A stretch of DNA of 46,663 nucleotides from CAYJLW01 sp964370965 (GTDB taxonomy: Bacteria > Actinomycetota > Acidimicrobiia > UBA2766): positions 1 to 46,663 of the forward strand of contig CAYJLW010000028.1 of the NCBI GenBank assembly GCA_964370965.1, given 5' to 3'. The stretch's first letter is position 1. The number at the start of each line of letters is the position of its first letter. Both the position numbers and the translations under genes were made by a program. Shown one piece after another: positions 34,999 to 42,655 of this stretch. The notes beneath the pieces were generated by a model. The model saw nothing but the letters and a program-made list of their open reading frames with translations. It was not told the DNA's origin and did no database searches.

Positions 34999-37140
34999 AT
35001 GGACGATCGCTTCGAAGCCCTTCTCGCCAGCCTGCAGGGTGGCGCGGTACTCGCCCCCGCCGACCTCGCTGCTGCGGTGGTCGAAGGTCGTCGTGCCGAG
35101 CGGATGGACGAGGCGGCTGCGCTCCTGCGCGTGAAGCCCCGCCGGCGGATCCCGCCCCGCTACGAATCCGAGGTCCGGACGTGGCTGGCCCGCGCCCTCG
35201 TGGACTCCGACCCGGCTGAGGCCCGCATTCAGGCGTACGCCGCCGCCCACCTCGATCCTCACAACACCGAGGCGCTCGCCGCCCTCGACGCCGCCCTGGT
35301 TGCCACCGGAGGCGACACCCGGGAGAACACGCTCGAGGCCCTCGTGCGCACCTACCCCGACATCGCCGCTGTCAGGGACGCCGCCGCCTCCGTCGGGATC
35401 CCGCCGCCTCCGGCGAGGCCGAGGCCGCCGCGCACGAAAGGCCGCCCGGAGCGGAGCCCGGAGGCCAAGGACTCCCGGGGCAAGAAGAAGCCGAAGGGCC
35501 CCCGCCCCACCGGGCTGGCGTCGCTCGTGCCCGCGCTCGAGGGGGATCCCGTGCGCGCCGACCGTCTCGCCGTCGTCCATCTCGCTCTCGGGAACCTGTG
35601 GAGCGGCCGGGGTTCCTCGGCGACCGAGGATCCCCTTGCCTGGGCGACGGCACGCATCGGCGGCGGCGAACCACCTGCCGCGCCCGAGCGGGCAGCCGAC
35701 ACCGCGCTGTTCGTGGCGCTCAGCCTCGGGGAGGTCGAGGCTCCCGGCCCTGCCTACGCCAAGCTCATCAAGCATCTTCGCGCCCATCCCGCGGTCGTCG
35801 CCTGGGCGGCGCGGCGCCAGCTCGACATCGGAGACGCGCGCGGGGCCCGCCTCGCCCTGGAGCGTCTCGAAGGCGACACTCCCGCCTACACCGCCGATCT
35901 CGCGCCCTTGGCGGACGTGATGGCCATGGCCGCAGGAGACACCGAGACCGGCCTCGCCGCCTGGCGGGCGGGGGAGCTCCCCGGCGCCCTGCGCGCCGGC
36001 CTCGCCGCCGCGCTCCTCGAAGCCGGCAACGACTCCGAGGCCGACGAGGTTCTCGGCCTGCCCGACGTCCCGGCGGCCGAGATCGGGGATCCCGACCTGC
36101 TCGCGGTCCGCTTCGACGTCATGTTCGGCGAAGGCGACGTCGAGGACGCCCTCGAGCAGGCAGAGCGGCTCGCCCTGGTGGCCCCGCACGACGCGGGAGC
36201 CGTGGGGCGCATCTGGCTGGCGCTGGCGGCGGCGGGCCGCCTCGACGACCTTGCCGGGCGGGCAGGCGGTGACGCCGAGAGCGTGGGCAGGGACGCCGCA
36301 GCCGTGGCCGGAGAGGTCCGGGGCCTCCTTGAGGCGTGGACGACCCGGGTCACGCGGCGGCTCGCCGTCTCCGTCGCAGCCCTGCGCTCGGACGTACAGC
36401 AGCTCGCCAAGGGGTCCACGATCAAGGATGCCGCTCTCTTCACGGAGACCGCCGGTCTCGTGCGCAAGGGGCTGGGGGAGCTCCGCCTGCAACTGGCGCC
36501 CCTCGCGTCCCTCGAAGCCGAGTACCCCGCCGGTGAAGAGGACGTCGTCACGTTCCTCGCCTCCAGCGCGGGGCGCCGGGTGTCACTGGCGGGAGACGCG
36601 GTGCGGGTGGGGCCTGCCCCCGGGCCCGTGCCCGACGACCCGGTCGTGGCGCTCCTGATCGCCCCGGCGAGGGATCTTCGGGAGCGGGCCCCTCTCGTGG
36701 AGGCCTGCCTCGACCGCTGCGAGCGTGAGGTCACTGCAGCCGTGACCGAGAGCGAGCGGCCCAATCTGGCGGGCCGCCGACTCGAGCTGCGCGTGTCGCG
36801 CCGGGCGCGGGAGGCCGCCGCGGCGCTGAACACCCTTCTCGGGGCGCTCGACCTCGGAGAGGCGGCGCCGGAGTTGGGTCCCGAGCTCGCCTCCGATGAC
36901 GACGCCGACGTCTCCGCCGCCCCGCCGGTCGCGCCGCTCGTGGCGGCGTCGGGCCCGACAGGTCCGGTCCCGGCGCCGGCACCGACGTCAGCCCCGGAAG
37001 TGGGGGGCCCCGCCCCGGAGACCCCGGCCCCGGACCCGCTAGAGCAGTCGGAGGCCCCGGCCGCGGAGCTTGCGGGTCACGCTGCCGGTGAGGAGGCGCC
37101 GGAGGACCCCGACGCCCGCTGGTGGCGCCGGGGCCGTTGA
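34999..37140 (+). CDS. Large helical-repeat (TPR-like) protein, unknown function
   Basis: 713 residues from ATG 34999, 132 bp after greA. About residues 1-120 are TPR-like (ARALVDSDPAEARIQAYAAAHLDP), a basic Pro/Lys/Arg linker follows (about 135-170), then a long helical-repeat body (170-450, e.g. LALVAPHDAGAVGRIWLALAAAG), a helical/coiled segment (about 450-500) and an alpha/beta region around 520-620. The end is an Ala/Pro/Glu-rich tail finishing DARWWRRGR. No signal peptide or membrane helix. No known domain beyond TPR-like repeats recognised, so it may be a scaffold protein. Convergent with the metzincin gene, 7 bp between stops. Codon use is normal for the window. Confidence 0.8.
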   Translation: MDDRFEALLASLQGGAVLAPADLAAAVVEGRRAERMDEAAALLRVKPRRRIPPRYESEVRTWLARALVDSDPAEARIQAYAAAHLDPHNTEALAALDAALVATGGDTRENTLEALVRTYPDIAAVRDAAASVGIPPPPARPRPPRTKGRPERSPEAKDSRGKKKPKGPRPTGLASLVPALEGDPVRADRLAVVHLALGNLWSGRGSSATEDPLAWATARIGGGEPPAAPERAADTALFVALSLGEVEAPGPAYAKLIKHLRAHPAVVAWAARRQLDIGDARGARLALERLEGDTPAYTADLAPLADVMAMAAGDTETGLAAWRAGELPGALRAGLAAALLEAGNDSEADEVLGLPDVPAAEIGDPDLLAVRFDVMFGEGDVEDALEQAERLALVAPHDAGAVGRIWLALAAAGRLDDLAGRAGGDAESVGRDAAAVAGEVRGLLEAWTTRVTRRLAVSVAALRSDVQQLAKGSTIKDAALFTETAGLVRKGLGELRLQLAPLASLEAEYPAGEEDVVTFLASSAGRRVSLAGDAVRVGPAPGPVPDDPVVALLIAPARDLRERAPLVEACLDRCEREVTAAVTESERPNLAGRRLELRVSRRAREAAAALNTLLGALDLGEAAPELGPELASDDDADVSAAPPVAPLVAASGPTGPVPAPAPTSAPEVGGPAPETPAPDPLEQSEAPAAELAGHAAGEEAPEDPDARWWRRGR

Positions 37141-37147
37141 CGCGGCG

Positions 37148-38572
37148 CTACCCGTTGGCGTCCTGCAGGACGCGGGTGGCGGCGTCCCCGGGCGGAAGGT
37201 GACGTACGGAGCTGGCGATCCTGGCCAGCCGTGAGCGTGTCCCGGCCGTGAGCACGAAGGGCCCGGGCTCGGCCACGACCCCGGCGCCCCCTGTGATGCC
37301 CGGGATGCCCGGGGCGCCCGGGAACGTGACACCCGTCCAGTCGTCGTGGTCGCGCAGCACCTCGAGGGTGCCGTCGGGGGTACAGCGGGTGGGCCAGAGC
37401 TGTTCCAGGAGGTCGCCGATCGGCCCCAGAGAGCGGAAGTTGTTCACGTCGGCGGCGACGGGTGCGGGGTCGATCGTGCCGTTGCGGTTCCAGTCCATCG
37501 GGCCGGCGCCGAGACCGGCCGCCTCGTCCAGCGCAGCCTCGTCGAGGTCCGCTCCGCCTCCCCGGGAGAAGTCGAGGGTCGTCATGGCGACGAGCACGTT
37601 GTAGTTCATCACGCTCGGGTAGTTCGGCTTGCAGTTCGTGTTCACGTCTCCTCCGTGGAGGAGCCCGAGGTTGTGCCCGAACTCGTGCTGCCAGATGCCC
37701 GCCTCCACGAGTGGTTCGGCGATCCCGAAGGCAGACTGGTCGCCGGCGAACACCAGGAAGGGGCCGTCGATGAGGGCGAGGCCGAACTGGGGGCAGTCGA
37801 AGGAGCCCACGGAGAGGGAGTGGTAGAAGACGCCGCGGCGTTCGGGGGCGAGGCCGGCGACCACCTCGGCCGGCGGGTTCTGCAGGCTCCAGTCGCATCC
37901 CCACACGGGGTCGACGCCGAGGCCGCTGCCGCCGCCGAGGCCGCCGTCGTCGATCACGAGGTGGACGCCCGGGGAACCGTCGGGGTTCGGCACCGGGGCC
38001 CGGGCGAAGTTCTGGCGGAGGACCTCCGTGGCGAGCGGCGACACCCTCGATGCCGGGGCGGCGCCCACCCAGTCGAGCTCCAAGAGAAGGTCCTTGTGCC
38101 GGGGCGAGACACCGAAGCCGGGCAGCCCCAGCGGTGGGATGACCCGGGCCTCCGCTCCGTCGCCCAGGCCGTCGCCGTCCGTGTCGCGTGCCGACGCGTC
38201 GGTGCCGAACGCCGCCTCCTCGCCGCCGGTGAGGCCGTCACCGTCGGTGTCGGACGTGTCCGGGTCCTGTGCCAGCGCGATCGTGACGTCGAAGCCGTTG
38301 TCGAGCACGCCGGGGCGTGTCACGGACACGAAGCCCGCCTTGGACACGGTGAGGGCGTGGAGCCCGGCGCCGAGGCCGCCGACGTCGAAGCGCCCGTCCC
38401 CGCCGGTCGTCACCTCCTGCGTGCGGCCCGCCCGGTCGGCGAAGACGACCCGCGCTCCGGCGACCGGATGGCCGGAGCCCGCCTCGGTCACGATGCCAGT
38501 GTGCCGTTCGCATGCGGCGAGGCCCCCCAGCAGGGCGGCGCACGCCAGGGTGAGGATCGTCCTCCGCAACAC
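37148..38572 (-). CDS. Metzincin-type zinc metalloprotease lipoprotein with Ca-binding TSP3-like repeats
   Basis: 474 residues from GTG 38572 with GGAGGTGG upstream. Signal peptide with lipobox LAA-Cys21. Residues 24-100 resemble a CarboxypepD_reg/prealbumin-like domain (TGIVTEAGSGHPVAGARVVF). Residues 104-142 hold two thrombospondin type 3-like calcium motifs (DTSDTDGDGLTGGEEAAFGT and DTDGDGLGDGAEA). The protease site is HEFGHNLGLLHGG (296-308), giving the HExxHxxGxxH zinc ligands His296, His300 and His306, catalytic Glu297, and a Met-turn Met322 in SVMNYN. Also 'GTIDPAPVAADVNNF' and a calcium-type 'DWNRNGTID'. Likely a surface-anchored secreted protease. Confidence 0.88.
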   Translation of the reverse strand: MLRRTILTLACAALLGGLAACERHTGIVTEAGSGHPVAGARVVFADRAGRTQEVTTGGDGRFDVGGLGAGLHALTVSKAGFVSVTRPGVLDNGFDVTIALAQDPDTSDTDGDGLTGGEEAAFGTDASARDTDGDGLGDGAEARVIPPLGLPGFGVSPRHKDLLLELDWVGAAPASRVSPLATEVLRQNFARAPVPNPDGSPGVHLVIDDGGLGGGSGLGVDPVWGCDWSLQNPPAEVVAGLAPERRGVFYHSLSVGSFDCPQFGLALIDGPFLVFAGDQSAFGIAEPLVEAGIWQHEFGHNLGLLHGGDVNTNCKPNYPSVMNYNVLVAMTTLDFSRGGGADLDEAALDEAAGLGAGPMDWNRNGTIDPAPVAADVNNFRSLGPIGDLLEQLWPTRCTPDGTLEVLRDHDDWTGVTFPGAPGIPGITGGAGVVAEPGPFVLTAGTRSRLARIASSVRHLPPGDAATRVLQDANG

Positions 38573-38622
38573 CCACCTCCATAGGAGCGCTGAATCTTCA
38601 TTCGGCGAATGCGCCGGAATCC

Positions 38623-38804
38623 CTGCTGTGCTTATGGCTCCGCAGCTGGCGCTGCTCCGCTGTGCCGGCGGGGGCCCCAGCCCCGCCGGACGTGGCTTGC
38701 GGTGGGGGTGCTGGGGTTCTGCTGTGCTTATGGCTCCGCAGCTGGCGCTGCTCCGCTGTGCCGGCGGGGGCCCCAGCCCCGCCGGACGTGGCTTGCGGTG
38801 GGGG
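38623..38804. repeat. 96-bp tandem repeat, left of assembly gap
   Basis: One full 96-bp unit (38623-38718) and an almost identical second copy from 38719 that runs into the N-run. Each unit contains an inverted repeat CCGGCGGGG...CCCCGCCGG. Reading frames through the repeat are open on several frames only because the repeat lacks stops; I do not call a gene. It fills most of the 566-bp gene-free interval between the protease and the first dynamin gene. Confidence 0.85.
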
Positions 38805-38904
38805 NNNNNNNNNNNNNNNNNNNNNNNNNNNNNNNNNNNNNNNNNNNNNNNNNNNNNNNNNNNNNNNNNNNNNNNNNNNNNNNNNNNNNNNNNNNNNNNN
38901 NNNN
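38805..38904. other. Assembly gap, 100 N
   Basis: Exactly 100 undetermined bases with repeat units on both sides. The length is almost certainly a placeholder, so the true distance across the gap is unknown. Confidence 0.99.
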
Positions 38905-39084
38905 TGCGGTGGGGGCGCTGCTCCGTTGTGCCGGTCGGGGGTCCCGGCCCCGCCGGCCTTGTTGTGCGGTGGGGGCGCTGCTCCGTTGTGCCGGTCGGGG
39001 GTCCCGGCCCCGCCGGCCTTGTTGTGCGGTGGGGGCGCTGCTCCGTTGTGCCGGTCGAGGGTCCCGGCCGAGGGCGAGGTGGAC
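38905..39084. repeat. 60-bp tandem repeat, right of assembly gap
   Basis: Units start at 38905, 38965 and 39025; the first two are identical over their 60 bp and the third diverges after about 45 bp. The core (CTGCTCCGTTGTGCCGGTCG) resembles the core of the 96-bp unit on the left side, so both probably belong to one variable repeat array. Confidence 0.85.
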
Positions 39085-39090
39085 CTGATG

Positions 39091-39111
39091 CCGACCGCGG
39101 GTCGGTATCCT
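39091..39111 (+). promoter_or_regulatory. Palindrome and -10-like element upstream of the dynamin operon
   Basis: CCGACC-GCG-GGTCGG (39091-39105) is directly followed by TATCCT (39106-39111), a plausible -10 hexamer 27 nt before the GTG of the iniA-like gene. No clear -35 hexamer. A repressor or activator site overlapping the promoter is possible. Confidence 0.4.
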
Positions 39112-39138
39112 CCGCGCACCGGAGCGTGAGGAACGACC

Positions 39139-40980
39139 GTGCCTGTCGAGCAGCAGCCGCGGACCCGAGACCAGGGTCTGGCCTTGATAGAGACCGCGGC
39201 GAAGGCCGCCACCGCCTACGGCCGTGACGACCTCGTGAGGCGACTTCGTCTCACGCGTGAACGCGCCGCCGACCCGGCGGTCTTCGTGCTCGTCGTCGGT
39301 GAGTTCAAGCAGGGCAAGAGCTCGCTCGTCAACAGCCTCGTCAGGTCCCGTGTCTGCCCGGTCGACGACGACGTCGCTACGGCGGTCCCCACTCTGGTGC
39401 GCTACGGCGCGGAGGCCTCGGCGAGCCTCGTCCTGGCGCCTGAGGACGCCGCCATGGACGCGGAGGTGCGCAGCCAACCGATAGATGTTGCCGACATCCG
39501 CCGCTATGTCACCGAGGGAGGCGCCGGCGCCCCGGTGCCGGAGCGGGTCGAGGTGACGCTTCCCAGCCCGACGCTCGAAAGCGGCATCGTCCTCGTCGAC
39601 ACGCCCGGCGTCGGCGGCCTCGGCTCTCCGCATGCGGCGGTGACGGTTGCCGCCCTGCCCCTTGCCGACGCTCTCGTGTTCGTCACCGACGCATCGCAGG
39701 CGTTCACGGCGCCGGAGGCCGACTTCCTGCAGATGGCCCGCGAGATGTGCCCGAACGTCGTCGTGGCCCTCACCAAGCGCGACCTCCACCCGCGCTGGCG
39801 TGAGATCGCCGAGGAGAATCGTGAGATCCTCCGGGCCTTCGGGATCGAGGCCCCGGTCATGGGCGTCTCGGCTCCACTGCATGCGCAGGCTCTCGAGTCC
39901 GGGGACGCCGAGCTTCTCGCCGAGTCGGGCATCGAGGCGATGGAGCGTCACATCGTCGACGAACTCGTTTCGCGGGCTCGGCGCCGCACGACCCGTGCCG
40001 TGGCCGCCGACCTCATCTCGGTCACGGCCCAGCTCGAGGGTCGTTTCCGGGCCGAGCGGGAGGTGCTTGTCGATCCCGAGGCCGGCCGGCAGCTCGCCGA
40101 GCGATTCGAGCGGGCGAAGGACGAGGCCGATCGGCTGCGCTCGGACGCGTCAGGATGGCAGTTCACGCTCCAGGACGGCGTTGCCGACCTGAACGCCGAC
40201 GTCGACACCGGCCTACGTGGCGGCCTCCGAGAGCTCGCGCGGGAGATAGAGAGCGCGATCGACGACGTCGACCCCGCTGAGGTCTGGGCCGAGTTCGAGC
40301 CCTGGCTCAGGACGCGGGCGGCGCAGTTCGTGACCGGCGTCTACACCCGGTTCCACAGGGAGTCGGTGGCCCTCTCGGCGCGGGTCGCCGAGCACTTCCA
40401 GTCCGCTCAGGACGAGCTCGACGACCTCGTGTCAGGGCATACGCCGCGGGGCTCCTTCGACGCGGTCGGCGTCGAGCGCAGCGGGGCGGACAAGGCCTGG
40501 AGCCGGATGGACAAGGGACTGGTCGCCGTGCGCTCTTCCTACGGCGGCGTCCTGATGTTCGGCATGGCGAGCGGGCTTGCGGGTCTGTCGGCAATAAACC
40601 CGGCCAGCGTTGTCGTCGGCCTCCTCCTGGGACGCAAGGCCTTGAAGGACGAGCGGAAGCGGCGTCTCGCGCAGAGCCAGGCGCAGGCGAAGACGTCTGT
40701 GCGGCGCTACCTCGACGATCTCCAGTTCCAGGTGTCGGCGGACGTGCGCGGCGCGCTGCGTGTGCTCCATCGCCGGATCCGCGACTGGTACAGCGCGCGG
40801 GCAGAGGAGGACCAGCGCTCGTCTCGAGAGACCCTCGCCGGGATCCAGGAGGCCAGGGGCAAGGATGCGGCAGAACGCGGCAGCCGGCTCCGTGACCTCG
40901 AAGCCGAGCTCGAGCGCTTGGGGGCGCTGCGCGAGAAGGTCGAGGCCTACGCGCGGCACGGGGATGAGGCGCCGGCGTGA
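39139..40980 (+). CDS. Dynamin-like GTPase, IniA-like
   Basis: 613 residues from GTG 39139, GAGGA 8 nt upstream. GTPase motifs: G1 GEFKQGKS (54-61), switch threonine in DDDVATAVPTLVRYG, G3 DTPGVGG (154-160), G4 TKRD (212-215). A long helical stalk follows, interrupted by a hydrophobic, glycine-rich segment (about 469-498: YGGVLMFGMASGLAGL, then SVVVGLLLGRK) like the lipid-interacting paddle/loop of bacterial dynamins, and it ends in a coiled coil. Mycobacterial IniA (about 640 residues) has the same layout and is reported to bind and cut membranes. The gene overlaps the next GTPase gene by GTGA. Likely role: membrane remodelling or repair at the cytoplasmic face. Orthology to IniA is inferred from motifs, length and gene order, not from a search. 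Confidence 0.88.
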   Translation: MPVEQQPRTRDQGLALIETAAKAATAYGRDDLVRRLRLTRERAADPAVFVLVVGEFKQGKSSLVNSLVRSRVCPVDDDVATAVPTLVRYGAEASASLVLAPEDAAMDAEVRSQPIDVADIRRYVTEGGAGAPVPERVEVTLPSPTLESGIVLVDTPGVGGLGSPHAAVTVAALPLADALVFVTDASQAFTAPEADFLQMAREMCPNVVVALTKRDLHPRWREIAEENREILRAFGIEAPVMGVSAPLHAQALESGDAELLAESGIEAMERHIVDELVSRARRRTTRAVAADLISVTAQLEGRFRAEREVLVDPEAGRQLAERFERAKDEADRLRSDASGWQFTLQDGVADLNADVDTGLRGGLRELAREIESAIDDVDPAEVWAEFEPWLRTRAAQFVTGVYTRFHRESVALSARVAEHFQSAQDELDDLVSGHTPRGSFDAVGVERSGADKAWSRMDKGLVAVRSSYGGVLMFGMASGLAGLSAINPASVVVGLLLGRKALKDERKRRLAQSQAQAKTSVRRYLDDLQFQVSADVRGALRVLHRRIRDWYSARAEEDQRSSRETLAGIQEARGKDAAERGSRLRDLEAELERLGALREKVEAYARHGDEAPA

Positions 40981-42446
40981 GGGGATCGACTCTCATCCAG
41001 AGCGCTCGGGGTCTCCTCCGAGAGGCCCTGGCCGCGTCCGCGGATCCTGCGGCCGGCGCCGCCGTCGAGGCCGCTCTCGAACGGCTGGAAGCACCCCTGC
41101 GTGTCGCGATCGCCGGCAAGGTCAAGGGCGGCAAGTCGACCTTGGTGAACGCTCTCGTGGGGGAGAAGCTGGCGCCCACGGACGCCGGTGAATGCACCCG
41201 GATCGTGACCTGGTACCGGCAGGGGACCACCTACTCGGTGCGGGCCCATTCGATCGGCGGAGAGGTCGTCGATGTGCCCTTCCGCCGCGACGGTGGGGCC
41301 ATCGAGGTGGTCGACTTCGCTTCGCTGGCCGCGGCCGAAGTCGACCACCTCAGCGTCTCTTGGCCGTCGGCGGCTCTCGCGACACTGACTCTCGTCGACA
41401 CACCCGGTCTCGACTCCCTCTCCGTCGACCTCGGCGAGCGCACCCGGGCCTTCTTGGTCCCGGACGAGGCGGTGACCCCGGCCGACGCCGTCGTCTTCCT
41501 CATGCGCCATGTCCACTCGCGAGACATGCGCATCCTGGAAGCCTTTCACGACGACGGCATGGCGCGGGCGACGCCGGTGAACGCCATCGGCGTGCTCTCA
41601 CGCGCGGACGAGGTCGGCGGCGGCCGGCTCGACTCGATGGAGTCCGCCCGGCGTGTCGCCGAGCGCTACCGCGGGGACGCGAGCTTGCGGAGGCTGTGCC
41701 AGACGGTCATTCCCGTGGCCGGTCTGCTGGCCGAAGCAGGGACCACGCTCACGGAGAGGGAGTTCCGGGCGCTGCAGGTCTTCGCCGGCATGCCCCGCGC
41801 CGAGGCCGATGCCCTGCTCCTCTCTGCCGACCGCTTCGGCCGCAGCGATCCCAGCGACCCTTTGCCGGCAGAGGAGCGCCGCCACCTGATCGAGCGTCTC
41901 GGCCTTTTCGGAGTTCGCCTGGCCGTCGCCCTGCTGAGAGGCGGAGCGGTCTCCACGTCGCCGGAGATGGCAGCGGAGCTCGTGCGGCGGAGCGGACTGG
42001 TCGATCTGCGCGCCGCCCTCGAGTCCCAGTTCTCCGCCCGCGCCGACGTGCTGAAGGCCCGATCCGCTCTCAATGTCCTCGACAGCGTGTTCCGGGCGTG
42101 GCCGTCGCCTGCGTTCGCCCGGCTCGCCCAAGACCTCGAGCGCATATTCGCGTCCGCGCACGAGCTCGTGGAGATCCGCCTTCTCAACGCCGTCCGCCTC
42201 GGGACCGCGGGCTTCGCCGAGAGCGAAGTCGCCGGCGTCGAGCGCCTTCTCGGCCTCGAGGGCGGGGCGGCCACCCGGCGTCTCGACCTGCCCGCCTCCG
42301 CTCCGCCCGAGGAGATCCGCCACAGGGCTCTCTCGGAGCTCGGACGCTGGCAGCAGCGTGCCGAGAGCCCGATGAGCACGCGGGACGCCGTCGACGCCGC
42401 CCGTGTCCTGGTCCGCACCTGCGAGGGGATCCTCGCGGGCACGTAG
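40977..42446 (+). CDS. Dynamin-like GTPase, IniC-like
   Basis: 489 residues from GTG 40977, overlapping the previous stop by 4 nt. G1 is GKVKGGKS (47-54) in RVAIAGKVKGGKSTLVNAL, switch threonine in TDAGECTRIVTW (Thr74), G3 DTPGLDS (141-147), and SRADE (208-212) stands in the G4 place, with Arg instead of the usual Lys. No long hydrophobic paddle is seen, unlike its neighbour. Mycobacterial IniC is about 493 residues and also sits directly after iniA. Paired bacterial dynamins with one lipid-binding and one non-binding partner are known, so a hetero-oligomer is likely. The pair are cytoplasmic or peripheral membrane proteins. Confidence 0.86.
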   Translation: MRGSTLIQSARGLLREALAASADPAAGAAVEAALERLEAPLRVAIAGKVKGGKSTLVNALVGEKLAPTDAGECTRIVTWYRQGTTYSVRAHSIGGEVVDVPFRRDGGAIEVVDFASLAAAEVDHLSVSWPSAALATLTLVDTPGLDSLSVDLGERTRAFLVPDEAVTPADAVVFLMRHVHSRDMRILEAFHDDGMARATPVNAIGVLSRADEVGGGRLDSMESARRVAERYRGDASLRRLCQTVIPVAGLLAEAGTTLTEREFRALQVFAGMPRAEADALLLSADRFGRSDPSDPLPAEERRHLIERLGLFGVRLAVALLRGGAVSTSPEMAAELVRRSGLVDLRAALESQFSARADVLKARSALNVLDSVFRAWPSPAFARLAQDLERIFASAHELVEIRLLNAVRLGTAGFAESEVAGVERLLGLEGGAATRRLDLPASAPPEEIRHRALSELGRWQQRAESPMSTRDAVDAARVLVRTCEGILAGT

Positions 42447-42557
42447 GACGGCTGTCGCGGCAGCGGCAGGGGGGCAACCAGGGCTCAAGTCTCCTCCCTT
42501 CGTGACGATGGTTCGCGGGGGTGCGGGATCGACCACGATCCACGCGGTCGCCCGCCA

Positions 42558-42618
42558 GCCCGCAAGCACCGGTTGACGAGCGTGCAAGCGGAGAGCCCGG
42601 TTGCCGGTCCTTGCGGGC
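42558..42618 (+). promoter_or_regulatory. Long inverted repeat upstream of the IniB-like gene
   Basis: GCCCGCAAG-C-ACCGG pairs with CCGGT-C-CTTGCGGGC: 9 bp, one C-C mismatch, then 5 bp, with a 31-nt loop. It ends 37 nt before the ATG at 42656, inside the 209-bp gap between the iniC-like and IniB-like genes. The loop begins with TTGACG, a possible -35 hexamer. The structure could be an RNA leader or a regulator site giving this gene its own control. Confidence 0.5.
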
Positions 42619-42655
42619 AGGTGGCACTGCTGTCACCCGAGACAGAGGAGACGCA

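Noticed and set aside
38623..39084. CRISPR-like array
   Set aside because: Units are 60-96 bp, directly adjacent, and lack unique spacers. No cas genes are present, so it is an ordinary tandem repeat.
38605..39230. Open frames running through the repeat array and the N-run
   Set aside because: They are open only because the tandem repeats lack stops, and the N-run is translated as X. No start signal or coherent protein.
42508..42576. 22-codon ORF in the gap before the IniB-like gene
   Set aside because: Short, no ribosome binding site, and it ends inside the inverted repeat. Probably chance.
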